Position numbers and translations under genes: made by a program. Under the pieces are notes generated by a model, which saw nothing but the letters and a program-made list of their open reading frames with translations, was not told where the DNA came from and searched no databases. From the NCBI RefSeq assembly GCF_022790535.1, contig NZ_LOHG01000002.1, positions 342,254 to 406,253 of the forward strand: 64,000 nucleotides of DNA, given 5' to 3'. Each line of letters starts with the position of its first letter. Within the stretch, counting starts at the first letter, position 1. This stretch comes from Pseudomonas maioricensis. GTDB lineage: Bacteria > Pseudomonadota > Gammaproteobacteria > Pseudomonadales > Pseudomonadaceae. Positions 26,916-36,536 of this stretch are shown in pieces.

Positions 26916-27380
26916 TCAGGCCGTGCCGATATTGTTTTCCTTCAAACGCTCCAGCACCACCGAAGTTTTAAGGTGCGAAATACAGTTGGTCGCAGAAATC
27001 CTCGCCATCAGTTGATTGAGACTGGCAAGGTCGGCCACGGCTGCCTTCAGGTTGTAATCCGCATCGCCGGTAGTCTTGTACGCATCGATGATTGCAGTCT
27101 CGCTGGCAATAAACCCCTGAAAGCCTTCCGAGTGTTCCGGACGATGGCTGATCAACTTGACCTCGACCATCGCCACGACCTCCAGATTCATGGCCTGTGG
27201 CGCCAGACGCGCATGGTAGCCGAGGATCAACTGCGCCTGCTCCAGACCGATCCGACGCCGCGAGCACTGCGATGCGGACAACCCGATCAGGTCACTGAGC
27301 TCTTGATTGGTCAGGCGCCCATTGGCCTGCAAGAGGGTCAGGATCTTCAAATCAAAATCGTCGATCTCGTTGACTTTCAT
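26916..27380 (-). CDS. Lrp/AsnC-family transcriptional regulator
   Basis: DNA-binding regulator of 154 residues. An N-terminal helix-turn-helix (about 8-60: DFDLKILTLLQANGRLTNQELSDLIGLSASQCSRRR) is followed by a RAM ligand domain (about 65-150). It lies between the aminotransferase (same strand, 233 bases on) and the divergent aromatic permease (215 bases between starts), so it probably controls one or both in response to an amino acid. Which amino acid is not visible. Confidence 0.9.
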   Translation of the reverse strand: MKVNEIDDFDLKILTLLQANGRLTNQELSDLIGLSASQCSRRRIGLEQAQLILGYHARLAPQAMNLEVVAMVEVKLISHRPEHSEGFQGFIASETAIIDAYKTTGDADYNLKAAVADLASLNQLMARISATNCISHLKTSVVLERLKENNIGTA

Positions 27381-27595
27381 GAGTGTGTAATCCGTCGGAA
27401 TTCAAAGGCTTCGGACGCAAAGCCTAACAGTTTATGCTTGACGCTTGGCCAATGCCGGGTAGCCTGCGTCATCCTTTTGCAGCACATGAAAAATCCGACT
27501 GCTGACGTGTGGCATCTGTTTTGCAAAATGCTCCCCACAACCAGCGATTGGCGGCATATCTCCAGTCGGTATCCTTACCTGGGTCAGGACCTTTT

Positions 27596-28969
27596 ATGAA
27601 CCAACAAAAATCTGCCGCTCACCTGCATCGCGGGCTCAAGAATCGGCACATCCAGCTGATCGCTCTCGGCGGCGCTATCGGCACCGGTCTGTTCCTGGGC
27701 ATTGCGCACACCATCAATATGGCCGGCCCTTCGGTGATCCTCGGTTACGCCATCGCTGGCATGATCGCGTTTTTCATCATGCGCCAGCTGGGTGAAATGG
27801 TTGTAGAAGAGCCTGTCGCAGGTACCTTCAGCCACTTTGCCAATCGTTACTGGGGTCGTTTTGCGGGTTTCATGTCCGGCTGGAACTACTGGGTACTTTA
27901 CGTTCTGGTGGGCATGGCGGAACTGACCGCCGTGGGTCAGTACGTGCAGTATTGGTGGCCCGAGACGCCAACCTGGGTCTCTGCCGCAATCTTCTTTGTG
28001 GCCATTAACCTGATCAACCTGACCAGTGTGAAGGTCTTCGGCGAGATGGAGTTCTGGTTCTCCATGATCAAGATCGTCGCGATTATCAGCATGATCGTGT
28101 TTGGTGCCTGGCTGCTGGCCAGCGGCACGGGCGGACCTGATGCAAGCGTCGCCAACCTGTGGCAATACGGCGGTTTCTTCCCGAACGGTATCAGCGGACT
28201 GGTAATGGCGATGGCCTTCATCATGTTTTCGTTCGGAGGCCTGGAGCTGGTCGGCATTACGGCTGCAGAGGCCGAAAATCCTAAAACCAGCATTCCCAAG
28301 GCAACTAATCAGGTGATCTACCGCATCCTGATTTTCTATGTGGGCGCGCTGGCCATCCTGCTCTCTCTGTACCCTTGGCAGAAAGTCGTGACCGGCGGCA
28401 GCCCGTTCGTGCTGATTTTTCACGCGCTGGACAGCAATTTGGTCGCCACCCTCCTGAATGTGGTGGTGCTGACGGCTGCACTGTCGGTCTATAACAGCTG
28501 CGTTTACAGCAATAGCCGCATGCTGTTCGGTCTGGCCATGCAGGGCAATGCCCCCAAGGCCCTGCTCAAAGTGAACCGTCGCGGCGTTCCATTGCTGGCG
28601 TTGGGCGTATCGGCTACTGCTACCGGTCTGTGCGTGCTGATCAACTATGTGATGCCCGGCAAAGCCTTCGAGTTACTGATGGCGCTGGTGGTGTCCGCAC
28701 TGGTGCTGAACTGGGTGATCATCAGCATCACCCACCTGAAATTCCGCAAGGCCAAGCGCGAAGCCGGTGAAGTCACCGAATACCAAAGCTGGGGCTACCC
28801 GCTGACCAACTACGTGTGTCTGGTATTCCTGCTGGGTATTCTGGCGATCATGTACTTCACGCCGGGCATTTCGTTGTCGGTATTCCTGCTCCCGGCGTGG
28901 CTGGTTGTTCTGGGAGTGGCTTACCGGATCAAGATGCGTAAGGCCAAAGCATTGGCAGCAAGGATTTGA
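27596..28969 (+). CDS. aroP: Aromatic amino acid permease, APC family
   Basis: Inner-membrane amino acid/proton symporter of 457 residues with twelve hydrophobic segments. The family start is clear: HRGLKNRHIQLIALGGAIGTGLFLG (residues about 10-34). The substrate loop TSIPKATNQVIYRILIFY and the Ser/Gly region FSFGGLELVGITAAEAE are present. The sequence is closest to AroP/PheP-type permeases. The start at 27596 follows CAGGACC. It is divergent from the Lrp gene and next to an aromatic aminotransferase. Confidence 0.88.
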   Translation: MNQQKSAAHLHRGLKNRHIQLIALGGAIGTGLFLGIAHTINMAGPSVILGYAIAGMIAFFIMRQLGEMVVEEPVAGTFSHFANRYWGRFAGFMSGWNYWVLYVLVGMAELTAVGQYVQYWWPETPTWVSAAIFFVAINLINLTSVKVFGEMEFWFSMIKIVAIISMIVFGAWLLASGTGGPDASVANLWQYGGFFPNGISGLVMAMAFIMFSFGGLELVGITAAEAENPKTSIPKATNQVIYRILIFYVGALAILLSLYPWQKVVTGGSPFVLIFHALDSNLVATLLNVVVLTAALSVYNSCVYSNSRMLFGLAMQGNAPKALLKVNRRGVPLLALGVSATATGLCVLINYVMPGKAFELLMALVVSALVLNWVIISITHLKFRKAKREAGEVTEYQSWGYPLTNYVCLVFLLGILAIMYFTPGISLSVFLLPAWLVVLGVAYRIKMRKAKALAARI

Positions 28970-29008
28970 GCTGAAATCGCATAAGTCTTGAGTTGCAATG
29001 CAGCCCTT

Positions 29009-29040
29009 GTGGGAGCTGAGCTTGCTCTGCTCCCACAGGG
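29009..29040. repeat. Shortened REP-like hairpin
   Basis: TTGTGGGAGCTGAGCTTG and CTCTGCTCCCACAGG fold into a single hairpin, like a family A doublet that lost its spacer. It lies after aroP and may act as a transcript end. Confidence 0.6.
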
Positions 29041-29075
29041 GATGGCATTCCAATCCGCTATTGCGCCAACTCTCG

Positions 29076-30134
29076 CTACAACAACGACATCTGCCCACCC
29101 GGTGGGCAGAATGCCTCGCAATCCAGGTTGAAGCTTTCCCGCTTGTTAAGCCCGAGGCGCTTGATCGCCATCCGATAGCGCTGGGCCAACAGATCAGCAA
29201 ACGGGCCTTCGCCGCGCATTCGCACACCAAATCGGATGTCATAAACCTCACCCCCACGCACCTGCCTGACCAGGCTCATCACATGCTCCGCACGTTGCGG
29301 GTAGTGCGCCTGTAGCCATTCTTCAAACAACGGCGCGACTTCCAGCGGCAGTCGCAACATCACGTAGCTGGCACTCAAGGCCCCGGCAGCCTTGGCTTCG
29401 CTGAGCATGGCTTCCAGTTCCATGTCGTTGATCATCGGGATGATCGGCGCACACAACACTCCCACCGGCACACCTGCATCGCGTAGCACCCGAATCGCTC
29501 GCAGCCTCGCTTTGGGCGCAGCGGCACGCGGTTCAAGTATGCGTTTGAGCTCGTCGTCCAGCGTGGTCAGGCTGATGAACACGGAGATCAGGTTCTGTTT
29601 CGCCAACTCGGCGAGCAGGTCCAGATCCCGCAGGATCAGCGCCCCCTTGGTAATGATTGTTACTGGATGGCGGTAGCGCAGCAGAACTTCGAGGACAGCC
29701 CGAGTGATTTTGTACTCACGCTCTATGGGCTGATACGGATCGGTGTTGGCCCCCAAAGTGATCGGCGCGCAGCGATAACCCGGTTTCGACAACTGCTGTT
29801 CGAGTACTGCAGCAGCGTTGGTTTTAGCGATCAGTCTGGTTTCGAAATCCAGGCCCGGCGACATGTCCCAATAGGCATGACTGGGCCGTGCATAGCAGTA
29901 AATACAGCCGTGTTCACAACCGCGATACGGGTTGATCGAGCGATCGAAGGGAATGTCAGGCGAGCTGTTGCGGGTGATGATGCTTTTGGCCGTCTCGCTG
30001 GTGACTTGCGTGCCTTGGGTCAACGGCACTTCCTGATACCACCCGTCGTCCTCAGCCAATGAACGGCTGGGGGCAAAGCGATTGTGCGGGTTGCTGGCCG
30101 TGCCCCGGCCGCGAGGCGGGAAAATCAGGGACAT
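29076..30134 (-). CDS. Radical SAM protein, PA0069/SplB-like family
   Basis: Iron-sulfur enzyme of 352 residues with the radical SAM cysteine motif in CEHGCIYCYARPSH (CxxxCxxC, near 77-84) in the order of the Elp3/SplB group. SAM-binding glycine-type strands follow (ITLGANTDPYQPIE, VTIITKGALILRD). It belongs to the PA0069 family, whose substrate is unknown; relatives include Rv2578c of Mycobacterium. The start at 30134 (MSLIFPPRG) has TAGGAG upstream. It stands alone, followed by aroP in convergent orientation. Confidence 0.88.
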   Translation of the reverse strand: MSLIFPPRGRGTASNPHNRFAPSRSLAEDDGWYQEVPLTQGTQVTSETAKSIITRNSSPDIPFDRSINPYRGCEHGCIYCYARPSHAYWDMSPGLDFETRLIAKTNAAAVLEQQLSKPGYRCAPITLGANTDPYQPIEREYKITRAVLEVLLRYRHPVTIITKGALILRDLDLLAELAKQNLISVFISLTTLDDELKRILEPRAAAPKARLRAIRVLRDAGVPVGVLCAPIIPMINDMELEAMLSEAKAAGALSASYVMLRLPLEVAPLFEEWLQAHYPQRAEHVMSLVRQVRGGEVYDIRFGVRMRGEGPFADLLAQRYRMAIKRLGLNKRESFNLDCEAFCPPGGQMSLL

Positions 30135-30276
30135 GGGAGGTTCTCCTATAGCTGTATGTGCATACAGTACAAGATATACCACTCATATCCCTAGCTTGCC
30201 CGATAGAAGGCGTAACACCGGTAGGAGCCGTCCCGTATCCCTGGCATCGCGCTGTCTCGCAGCAAACATAGAGTCC

Positions 30277-30366
30277 TGTAGGAGTGAGCTTGCTCGCGAT
30301 AGCAGTCGACCTGTAGAGAAATAACCCTCTGGCCTGGCGCTATCGCGAGCAAGCTCACCCCTACAG
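30277..30366. repeat. REP family A doublet, GAGC/GCTC subtype
   Basis: Arms TGTAGGAGTGAGCTTGCTCG and CGAGCAAGCTCACCCCTACA with GATAG/CTATC inner ends. Confidence 0.9.
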
Positions 30367-30403
30367 AAAAAGCGTTTAAATTCAGTTGTTTATTTTATAT
30401 TTG

Positions 30404-30480
30404 ATAAGAGCGAACTTGTTCGCGAGACGATATTTCTGCATGCACAGGAACATCGCATCGCGAACAAGTTCGCTCCTACC
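30404..30480. repeat. REP family A doublet, GAAC/GTTC subtype
   Basis: Arms TAAGAGCGAACTTGTTCGCG and CGCGAACAAGTTCGCTCCTA. The inner stem bases differ from the neighbour at 30277 yet still pair. Confidence 0.9.
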
Positions 30481-30491
30481 GGTGAGTCACT

Positions 30492-30779
30492 TCAATCTAA
30501 ATCAACCGGCTTTTTCAGCTTCGGATTCGGGAAGAACTGCACGCCCTGCACCTTAGGGTCTACGGCCTTGACCGCGATCTTGTTGACCCGCGTACCGAGC
30601 TCCTTAGGCACCGAATTACCCTGCTCATTGAGGGTATCGCTGTAGCCACAGCCTACGCACTCACGGTGGGGAACGTCGTTTTCGCTCCACATCATGAGTT
30701 TGTCGGGCTCGCTGCACGCCGGGCAGACAGCCCCGGCGATGAAGCGCTTCTTGGTAATGATTACCGGTGTTTCGGTCAT
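30492..30779 (-). CDS. yheV: YheV-family zinc ribbon protein
   Basis: Small protein of 95 residues. Two CxxC pairs (CPAC near 19-22 and CVGC near 41-44) make a zinc ribbon of the YheV family (DUF2387). In E. coli and pseudomonads it follows prlC. Its ATG overlaps the prlC stop (ATGA), so it is translationally coupled to prlC. The C-terminus is basic and extended. The function is not established. Confidence 0.9.
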   Translation of the reverse strand: MTETPVIITKKRFIAGAVCPACSEPDKLMMWSENDVPHRECVGCGYSDTLNEQGNSVPKELGTRVNKIAVKAVDPKVQGVQFFPNPKLKKPVDLD

Positions 30780-32827
30780 GCTGCCGCATCCTCACTCAGG
30801 CCACTGTGGCGTAAGAGTGCGTCAATCGAAGGCGCACGTCCGCGGAAGTCGACGAACAACACCATCGGCGCCTGCGAACCACCGCGAGCCAGGATCGCCT
30901 CACGGAAGGCGCGACCGGTCTCGGCATTAAGCACGCCGTCCTCTTCGAATTTGGAGAACGCATCGGCAGACAAGACTTCAGCCCACTTGTAGCTGTAGTA
31001 ACCGGCGGCATAACCGCCTGCGAAGATGTGAGCAAAGCCATTCGGGAAGCGGTTGTAAGCAGGCGGACGCATCACTGCCACTTCATCACGAATGTCATCC
31101 AGAACCTGCACTACGCTGCGGCCATCGCCGTGGGTAGCGTGCAACTCGAAGTCGAACAACGAGAACTCCAGTTGACGAACCATCATCAACCCGGACTGGA
31201 AATTCTTCGCGGCAAGCATTTTTTCCAGCAGGTCCTGGGGCAGTGCTTCACCGGTCTGGTAATGGCCGGAAATCAGCGCCAGCCCTTCCGGCTCCCAGCA
31301 CCAGTTCTCCATGAACTGGCTCGGCAACTCCACAGCATCCCACGCCACACCGTTGATGCCAGATACACCCGCATGCTCAACGCGGGTCAACAAGTGATGC
31401 AGCCCGTGGCCGAACTCGTGAAACAGGGTGGTCACTTCATCGTGAGTCAGCAACGCAGGCTGGCCAGGGGAGGCCGGGGTGAAATTGCAGACCAGGTTGG
31501 CCACCGGGCTCTGCAGTTGACCTTCAGCCGTACGACGACGGTCGCGGGCGCCGTCCATCCACGCACCGCCACGCTTGTTGGCGCGGGCATAAAGATCGAA
31601 GAAGAAACGCCCGACGTGCTGACCGTTTTCCTTGATCTCGAACAGACGCACGTCCGGATGCCAGGTATCGAAGCCTTTCTGCTCGGCGATTTCGATGCCG
31701 TACAGACGCTGAACAATAGCAAACAGGCCGCCCAGCACCTTGTCGATCGGGAAGTAGGCACGCAACGCTTCCTGAGAAACGCTGTAGCGCTGCTCACGCA
31801 GTTTCTCGCCATAAAAGCCGCTGTCCCAGCTTTGCAGATCCGGGCAGCCCTGTTCGGCCGCGTAAGCCCTGAGCTGTTGCAGATCCTGCGCGGCAAACGG
31901 CTTGCTGCGCTTGGCCAGATCGCGCAGGAACGTCAGTACCTGATCGCTGGACTCAGCCATCTTGGTCGCCAGGCTCAGCTCGGAGAAGCTCGCAAACCCC
32001 AACAGTCTGGCCAGCTCCTGACGCAAATCGAGGATTTGCTCCATCACCGGGCCATTGTCGTTCTTGCCAGCATTCGGGCCTTGGTCAGACGCACGGGTGC
32101 AGTAAGCCGCATAGACCTCTTCACGCAGGGCGCGGTCTTCGGCGTAGGTCATTACCGCGTAGTAGCTCGGGAATTCCAGGGTGATCAGGAAACCGTCCAG
32201 ATCCTTAGCCTTGGCGGCCGCCGCCATTTGTTGCTTGGCCGACTCGGTCAGACCCGCCAGAGAGGCTTCGTCGGTGACCAGTTTGGTCCAGGCCTGAGTG
32301 GCATCGAGCAACTGGTTGGAAAACTGGCTGCCCAGCTCCGACAGCTTGCTCTGCACCTCGGCATAACGTTTTTGCTGCTCGGGCGGCAAGTCGATACCCG
32401 ACAGACGGAAGTCACGCAGCGATTGTTCAAGAATGGTTTTCTGCGCCACATCAAAACCAGCCGCTTCAGGGCTGTTGGCCAGCGCTTCAAACGCCTGAAA
32501 CAGCTCGCGGTTCTGGCCCATTTCAGTGGAATAGGCGCTCAGCGCTGGCAGGCACGACTCGTAGGCTTCACGCAGTTCGGCGCTGTTGCACACGGCGTTC
32601 AAGTGGCTGACCGGGCTCCAGGCTGCGCCGAGGCGGTCATTGAGTTCGTCCATCGCCAATACAAGCCCGGCCCATGTAGGCTGCGAGCCTTGCTTGACGA
32701 GGATCTCGGCAATCGCTGCGCGGTTGTCGGCAAGAATCTGTTCAATGGCAGGTTTGACATGCTCGGCACGAATCGCCGAAAAAGGTGGCAGGTCGTAGGA
32801 TTGCAGAAGCGGGTTGTTCGCGCTCAC
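30776..32827 (-). CDS. prlC: Oligopeptidase A
   Basis: Cytoplasmic zinc metallopeptidase of family M3 that degrades short peptides, including signal peptide fragments. It has 683 residues from the GTG at 32827 (VSANNPLLQSYDLPPF), with AAGGTG upstream; an ATG 12 codons earlier exists but lacks family support. The zinc motif HEFGHGLHHLL (about 467-477) and the downstream Glu region are intact. It forms a two-gene unit with yheV through an ATGA overlap, and is divergent from the gamma-carbonic anhydrase gene. Confidence 0.95.
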   Translation of the reverse strand: MSANNPLLQSYDLPPFSAIRAEHVKPAIEQILADNRAAIAEILVKQGSQPTWAGLVLAMDELNDRLGAAWSPVSHLNAVCNSAELREAYESCLPALSAYSTEMGQNRELFQAFEALANSPEAAGFDVAQKTILEQSLRDFRLSGIDLPPEQQKRYAEVQSKLSELGSQFSNQLLDATQAWTKLVTDEASLAGLTESAKQQMAAAAKAKDLDGFLITLEFPSYYAVMTYAEDRALREEVYAAYCTRASDQGPNAGKNDNGPVMEQILDLRQELARLLGFASFSELSLATKMAESSDQVLTFLRDLAKRSKPFAAQDLQQLRAYAAEQGCPDLQSWDSGFYGEKLREQRYSVSQEALRAYFPIDKVLGGLFAIVQRLYGIEIAEQKGFDTWHPDVRLFEIKENGQHVGRFFFDLYARANKRGGAWMDGARDRRRTAEGQLQSPVANLVCNFTPASPGQPALLTHDEVTTLFHEFGHGLHHLLTRVEHAGVSGINGVAWDAVELPSQFMENWCWEPEGLALISGHYQTGEALPQDLLEKMLAAKNFQSGLMMVRQLEFSLFDFELHATHGDGRSVVQVLDDIRDEVAVMRPPAYNRFPNGFAHIFAGGYAAGYYSYKWAEVLSADAFSKFEEDGVLNAETGRAFREAILARGGSQAPMVLFVDFRGRAPSIDALLRHSGLSEDAAA

Positions 32828-32917
32828 GGTTTTGCACCTTGGCTGGAAGAAACACCCACGCATCTTAATTACAATCGGCGCGGTCCGCAGCTATCAGCGC
32901 CAAAGAAGGAGACTATC

Positions 32918-33466
32918 GTGGCGATCCGCACGTTTCAGAACCACACGCCAGCACTTGGCGACCGGGCTTTTGTCGACCATTCGGCGGTTGTGCTCGGCGA
33001 TGTCGAGATCGGTGCTGACAGCTCGGTCTGGCCGCTGACCGTGATTCGCGGTGACATGCACCGCATCCGCGTTGGCGCGCGTACCAGCGTGCAGGACGGC
33101 AGTGTGTTGCACATCACCCACGCAGGCCCTTTCAACCCTGATGGCTTCCCGTTGCTGATCGGTGACGAGGTGACCATAGGCCACAAAGTGATGCTGCACG
33201 GCTGTGTCGTCGGCAATCGCATCTTGATCGGCATGGGCAGCACCATCATGGACGGCGCGGTGGTTGAAGACGAAGTGATCATTGGCGCAGGCAGTCTGGT
33301 GCCGCCGGGCAAAGTATTGGAGAGTGGTTTTCTTTATGTTGGCCGCCCGGTGAAACAGGTTCGTGCATTGACCGAGAAAGAGATCGCCTTCTTTCCGTAC
33401 AGCGCCGCAAATTATGTGAAGCTCAAGGACCTGCATCTGGCTGAGGGTTACGACAAGCCCTGTTAA
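32918..33466 (+). CDS. Gamma-carbonic anhydrase family protein
   Basis: Left-handed beta-helix protein of 182 residues built of hexapeptide repeats (about 12-150). Gamma-class zinc His residues occur at HITHAGPF, IGHKVMLHGC. It starts at a GTG (32918) with a good AAGAAGGAG ribosome site. Members (YrdA/PaaY-like) are annotated as carbonic anhydrases or thioesterases; activity varies. It is divergent from prlC by 90 bases, and is followed by a family A doublet. Confidence 0.9.
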   Translation: MAIRTFQNHTPALGDRAFVDHSAVVLGDVEIGADSSVWPLTVIRGDMHRIRVGARTSVQDGSVLHITHAGPFNPDGFPLLIGDEVTIGHKVMLHGCVVGNRILIGMGSTIMDGAVVEDEVIIGAGSLVPPGKVLESGFLYVGRPVKQVRALTEKEIAFFPYSAANYVKLKDLHLAEGYDKPC

Positions 33467-33486
33467 TTCGCTGCCAACACAGGACC

Positions 33487-33577
33487 TGTAGGAGTGAGCT
33501 TGCTCGCGATAGCGTTCTGCCATCCAATACATATATCGCCTGTGCGAACGCCATCGCGAGCAAGCTCACTCCTACAG
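33487..33577. repeat. REP family A doublet, GAGC/GCTC subtype
   Basis: Arms TGTAGGAGTGAGCTTGCTCG and CGAGCAAGCTCACTCCTACA with perfect pairing. It lies between the gamma-carbonic anhydrase gene and the HAD gene. Confidence 0.9.
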
Positions 33578-33647
33578 ACGCGCATTTCACACCAGAAAAG
33601 TTGGTTTTGATCAAAAGCGATGCCCGAAATAACCCATGGGAGTTTGC

Positions 33648-34298
33648 ATGCACTACCAAAATATCCTGTTCGACCTGGACGGCACCCTGACTGACCCTCG
33701 CCAGGGGATAACCCGTTCGATTCAATTCGCGTTGAAGCAGCTGGATATCGACGAGCCGGACCTGGCCCAACTGGAACACTTCATCGGCCCGCCGCTGTTA
33801 CAGCAATTCATGCATCAATACGGCTTTGACGAAGCCAAAGCCTGGGAAGCCGTAGGCTTTTATCGCCAACGCTTCAAGGTCACCGGGCTCTACGAGAACC
33901 TGGTGTTCGACGGTGTATTCGAGCTGCTGGATGCGCTGGTTGATCAAGGCCGAAATCTGTTCATCGCGACCTCCAAACCTTGGGTGTTCGCCCATGAGAT
34001 CGCCCGCCACTTCGACTTTGCCCGGCATTTCAAAGTGATTTACGGCAGCGAACTGGACGGCACCCGCACCGACAAAGTCGAACTGATCGCCCACCTGCTC
34101 GCCGAAGAAAAACTCGATCCCAAACAGACCCTGATGATTGGTGACCGCAAGCACGACCTGATCGGCGGCCTGCGCAACGGGCTGGATGTTGCTGCGGTCG
34201 GGTATGGTTTTGGTAGCCATGAGGAATTGCAGGCTGAGTCGCCGACCTACCATTTCGCAACACTGGCGGAGTTGCATAAGGCGTTTTTGAAGGGTTGA
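33648..34298 (+). CDS. HAD-family hydrolase, phosphoglycolate phosphatase-like
   Basis: Phosphatase of 216 residues with the HAD motifs: motif I LFDLDGTLTD (about 6-15), motif II ATSKP (about 106-110), the motif III Lys, and motif IV GDRKHDLIGG (about 164-173), with a small helical cap between. Most like the Gph/YjjG type; the substrate is unknown. The start at 33648 is preferred to the ATG at 33636 because GGGAG is at the right distance. It stands alone between REP-rich gaps. Confidence 0.9.
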   Translation: MHYQNILFDLDGTLTDPRQGITRSIQFALKQLDIDEPDLAQLEHFIGPPLLQQFMHQYGFDEAKAWEAVGFYRQRFKVTGLYENLVFDGVFELLDALVDQGRNLFIATSKPWVFAHEIARHFDFARHFKVIYGSELDGTRTDKVELIAHLLAEEKLDPKQTLMIGDRKHDLIGGLRNGLDVAAVGYGFGSHEELQAESPTYHFATLAELHKAFLKG

Positions 34299-34431
34299 TC
34301 AATCTCACAGGGAATCGCGCTCCCACATTTCAGACCGCGTTTCCAGCTTCACCGATGCAGCAAAACCAATAGAACCCCGGTCCAACCTCCATCAATAACG
34401 GCTCAATCCAATAAAAGTCCCGGAGGACCCG

Positions 34432-36375
34432 ATGCCGCAGTCCTGCTCCATTGATCAAGCGGTCGCTCATGTCATTGCCCGGCTACCGACACATATTCAC
34501 ATGGGTATCCCGCTGGGTCTGGGCAAGCCAAACCGGTTCGTCAACGCGCTGTATGAGCGGATCAGGCAGATGCCCGAGCGGCAACTGACGATCTATACTG
34601 CGCTGAGTCTGGGGCGCCCGCCCACTGGCGATGGTCTTCAAGGACGCTTTCTGGAACCGTTTCTGGATCGGGTGTTTGACGACTACCCTGAGCTGGAATT
34701 CCTGACCGACCTGCACCGTGACAGCCTGCCGAGCAATATCCGGGTTCAGCAGTTTTTCATGCAGCCAGGCAGCCTGCTCAACAGCGCACCCGCTCAGCAC
34801 GATTACATCAGCAGTAATTACAGCCATGCCGCACGGGACATCAACGCCAGCGGCTTGAATCTGGTCGCGCAACTGGTTGCCCGGGATGAACAGCGCCCCG
34901 GCAAGCTGAGCCTGAGCTGCAACCCCGATGTCACCCTCGACTTGTTGCCCATGATCGCCAAGCGGCGGGCGGCCGGGGAAACCATTTTGATGCTGGGCCA
35001 GGTTCACGCGGATTTGCCCTACATGCCGGGCGATTCGGAGCTGGATGCCGAGGACTTCGACTTCCTGATCGATGAAGACGAGCGCAGCACGCTGTTTTCC
35101 ACGCCGAACATGCCGGTGGGTTTTCAGGACCATTTCATTGGTTTGCACGCCAGCACTCTGGTGCGTGATGGCGGCACCTTGCAGATCGGCATCGGCTCCA
35201 TGGGAGATGCTTTAACCGCAGCGCTGCTGGCTCGACAGGCCGACAACGATACCTATCGCGCACTGCTCGCAGAGTTGAACCTCAGCGACTGGCAAACCCT
35301 GATCGACCGCGAAGGCGGTGTGCAGCCCTTCGTCTCCGGGCTTTACGGGTGCAGCGAGATGTTCGTCAACGGCTTGCTGGTGCTGGCCGACGCCGGGATT
35401 ATTCGGCGCAAGGTCTACCCCGATGCAACACGCCAGCGTGAGGCAAACGACGGCACCCTTGACGAATCCGCCTACACGGACGGCACTATGATTCATGGCG
35501 GGTTCTTTCTCGGTCCGCAGAGCTTTTATCAGCGTTTGCGAGAGTTTTCCCTGGAGCGTCTTGGCGACTTCAACATGACCGCCATCAGCTACATCAACGA
35601 GCTGTACGGCGATGAAGAACTCAAACGCCTGCAACGCCGCGATGCGAGGTTCATCAACAGCGCGTTCACAGTTACCCTGATGGGCGCTGCGGTGGCCGAC
35701 CAACTGGAGGACGGCCGGGTGGTGAGCGGTGTAGGCGGCCAATACAACTTCGTGGCCCAGGCGCACGCTCTGGAAGACGCACGCTCGATCATGATTCTGC
35801 GCAGTTGGCGCGAGTCCGGCGGCGAAACCAGCTCCAATATCGTCTGGGAATATGGTCACACCACGATTCCGCGCCATCTGCGAGACATCGTGGTCACCGA
35901 ATACGGCATCGCCGACCTGCGCGGCAAAACCGATTCGGCCGTGATCGAAGCGATGCTCAACATCAGTGACTCGCGTTTTCAGCCTGGCTTGATCGAGCAG
36001 GCGCAAAGAGCGGGCAAGCTGCCCAAGGACTTCAAACTGGACCCGCGCTTCGCTCACAACACCGCTGAGCGCTTGCAGGCCATCGCTGAGCAGTATTCGC
36101 AGCTGTTTCCCGAATACCCCCTGGGTTGCGACTTCAACAGCGAGGAGCGCGATCTGCTGCGGGCGCTGCACTGGCTTGAGAGCAAGTTCAAGCTCACCGA
36201 AATCATCGAGCTGGGCAAGGCAACGCTGGATGCACCGGACCCATCCGCTTTTCCGGTGCACCTGGAACGCATGCAACTGGACCAGCCACAGGGTTTGAAG
36301 GAAGAGCTGTATCAGCGGCTGCTGTTGGCGGGGTTGCAGAATACGGCTCGGGTTGATGCGGCGCCGAGCGCCTGA
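34432..36375 (+). CDS. Acetyl-CoA hydrolase/transferase family protein
   Basis: Protein of 647 residues in the acetyl-CoA hydrolase/CoA-transferase family (class I-type, two domains). The C-terminal domain carries GVGGQYNFVAQA (about 437-448), where the family keeps a Gly-rich CoA site, and EYGIADLRGKTD (about 490-501). At 647 residues it is longer than the ~500 of typical acetyl-CoA hydrolases, from an extended middle section. The start is preceded by CGGAGG. It would transfer or release CoA from acyl-CoA; the substrate is open. Confidence 0.88.
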   Translation: MPQSCSIDQAVAHVIARLPTHIHMGIPLGLGKPNRFVNALYERIRQMPERQLTIYTALSLGRPPTGDGLQGRFLEPFLDRVFDDYPELEFLTDLHRDSLPSNIRVQQFFMQPGSLLNSAPAQHDYISSNYSHAARDINASGLNLVAQLVARDEQRPGKLSLSCNPDVTLDLLPMIAKRRAAGETILMLGQVHADLPYMPGDSELDAEDFDFLIDEDERSTLFSTPNMPVGFQDHFIGLHASTLVRDGGTLQIGIGSMGDALTAALLARQADNDTYRALLAELNLSDWQTLIDREGGVQPFVSGLYGCSEMFVNGLLVLADAGIIRRKVYPDATRQREANDGTLDESAYTDGTMIHGGFFLGPQSFYQRLREFSLERLGDFNMTAISYINELYGDEELKRLQRRDARFINSAFTVTLMGAAVADQLEDGRVVSGVGGQYNFVAQAHALEDARSIMILRSWRESGGETSSNIVWEYGHTTIPRHLRDIVVTEYGIADLRGKTDSAVIEAMLNISDSRFQPGLIEQAQRAGKLPKDFKLDPRFAHNTAERLQAIAEQYSQLFPEYPLGCDFNSEERDLLRALHWLESKFKLTEIIELGKATLDAPDPSAFPVHLERMQLDQPQGLKEELYQRLLLAGLQNTARVDAAPSA

Positions 36376-36426
36376 CACATAGCTGTACCCGTAGGAGACT
36401 CAATGCTCGCCTGCAAATGCAATTTT

Positions 36427-36517
36427 CTGTGGGAGCGAGGCTTGCCCGCGATAAGAGCAACTCGGTCCATCTGTCGGATCGCAGTGCCTGCATCGCGGGC
36501 AGGCACCGCTCCAACAG
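36427..36517. repeat. REP family A doublet
   Basis: Left arm CTGTGGGAGCGAGGCTTGCC, right arm GGGCAGGCACCGCTCCAACA. Inner GCGATAAG/GCATCGCG shows some mismatches. Between two convergent genes. Confidence 0.85.
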
Positions 36518-36536
36518 GTTTCTACAAAGGTCGGGC

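Larger units (their letters stand above)
30135..30491. other. Intergenic region rich in REP elements
   Basis: 357 bases with no supported gene. Besides two family A doublets (30277-30366 and 30404-30480) it holds remnants of a third (CTAGCTTGCCCGATAG and GTAGGAGCC near 30192-30230). The direct sequence between the two doublets is AT-rich. Confidence 0.6.

Noticed and set aside
31028-32917. Very long open frame on the plus strand opposite prlC, joined to the gamma-carbonic anhydrase frame
   Set aside because: It mirrors prlC codon structure, has no ribosome site or family features, and the true carbonic anhydrase start with a good ribosome site is the GTG at 32918.
35212-36378. 388-codon open frame opposite the acetyl-CoA hydrolase gene
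   Set aside because: Shadow of a conserved gene, with no ribosome site and no domain.
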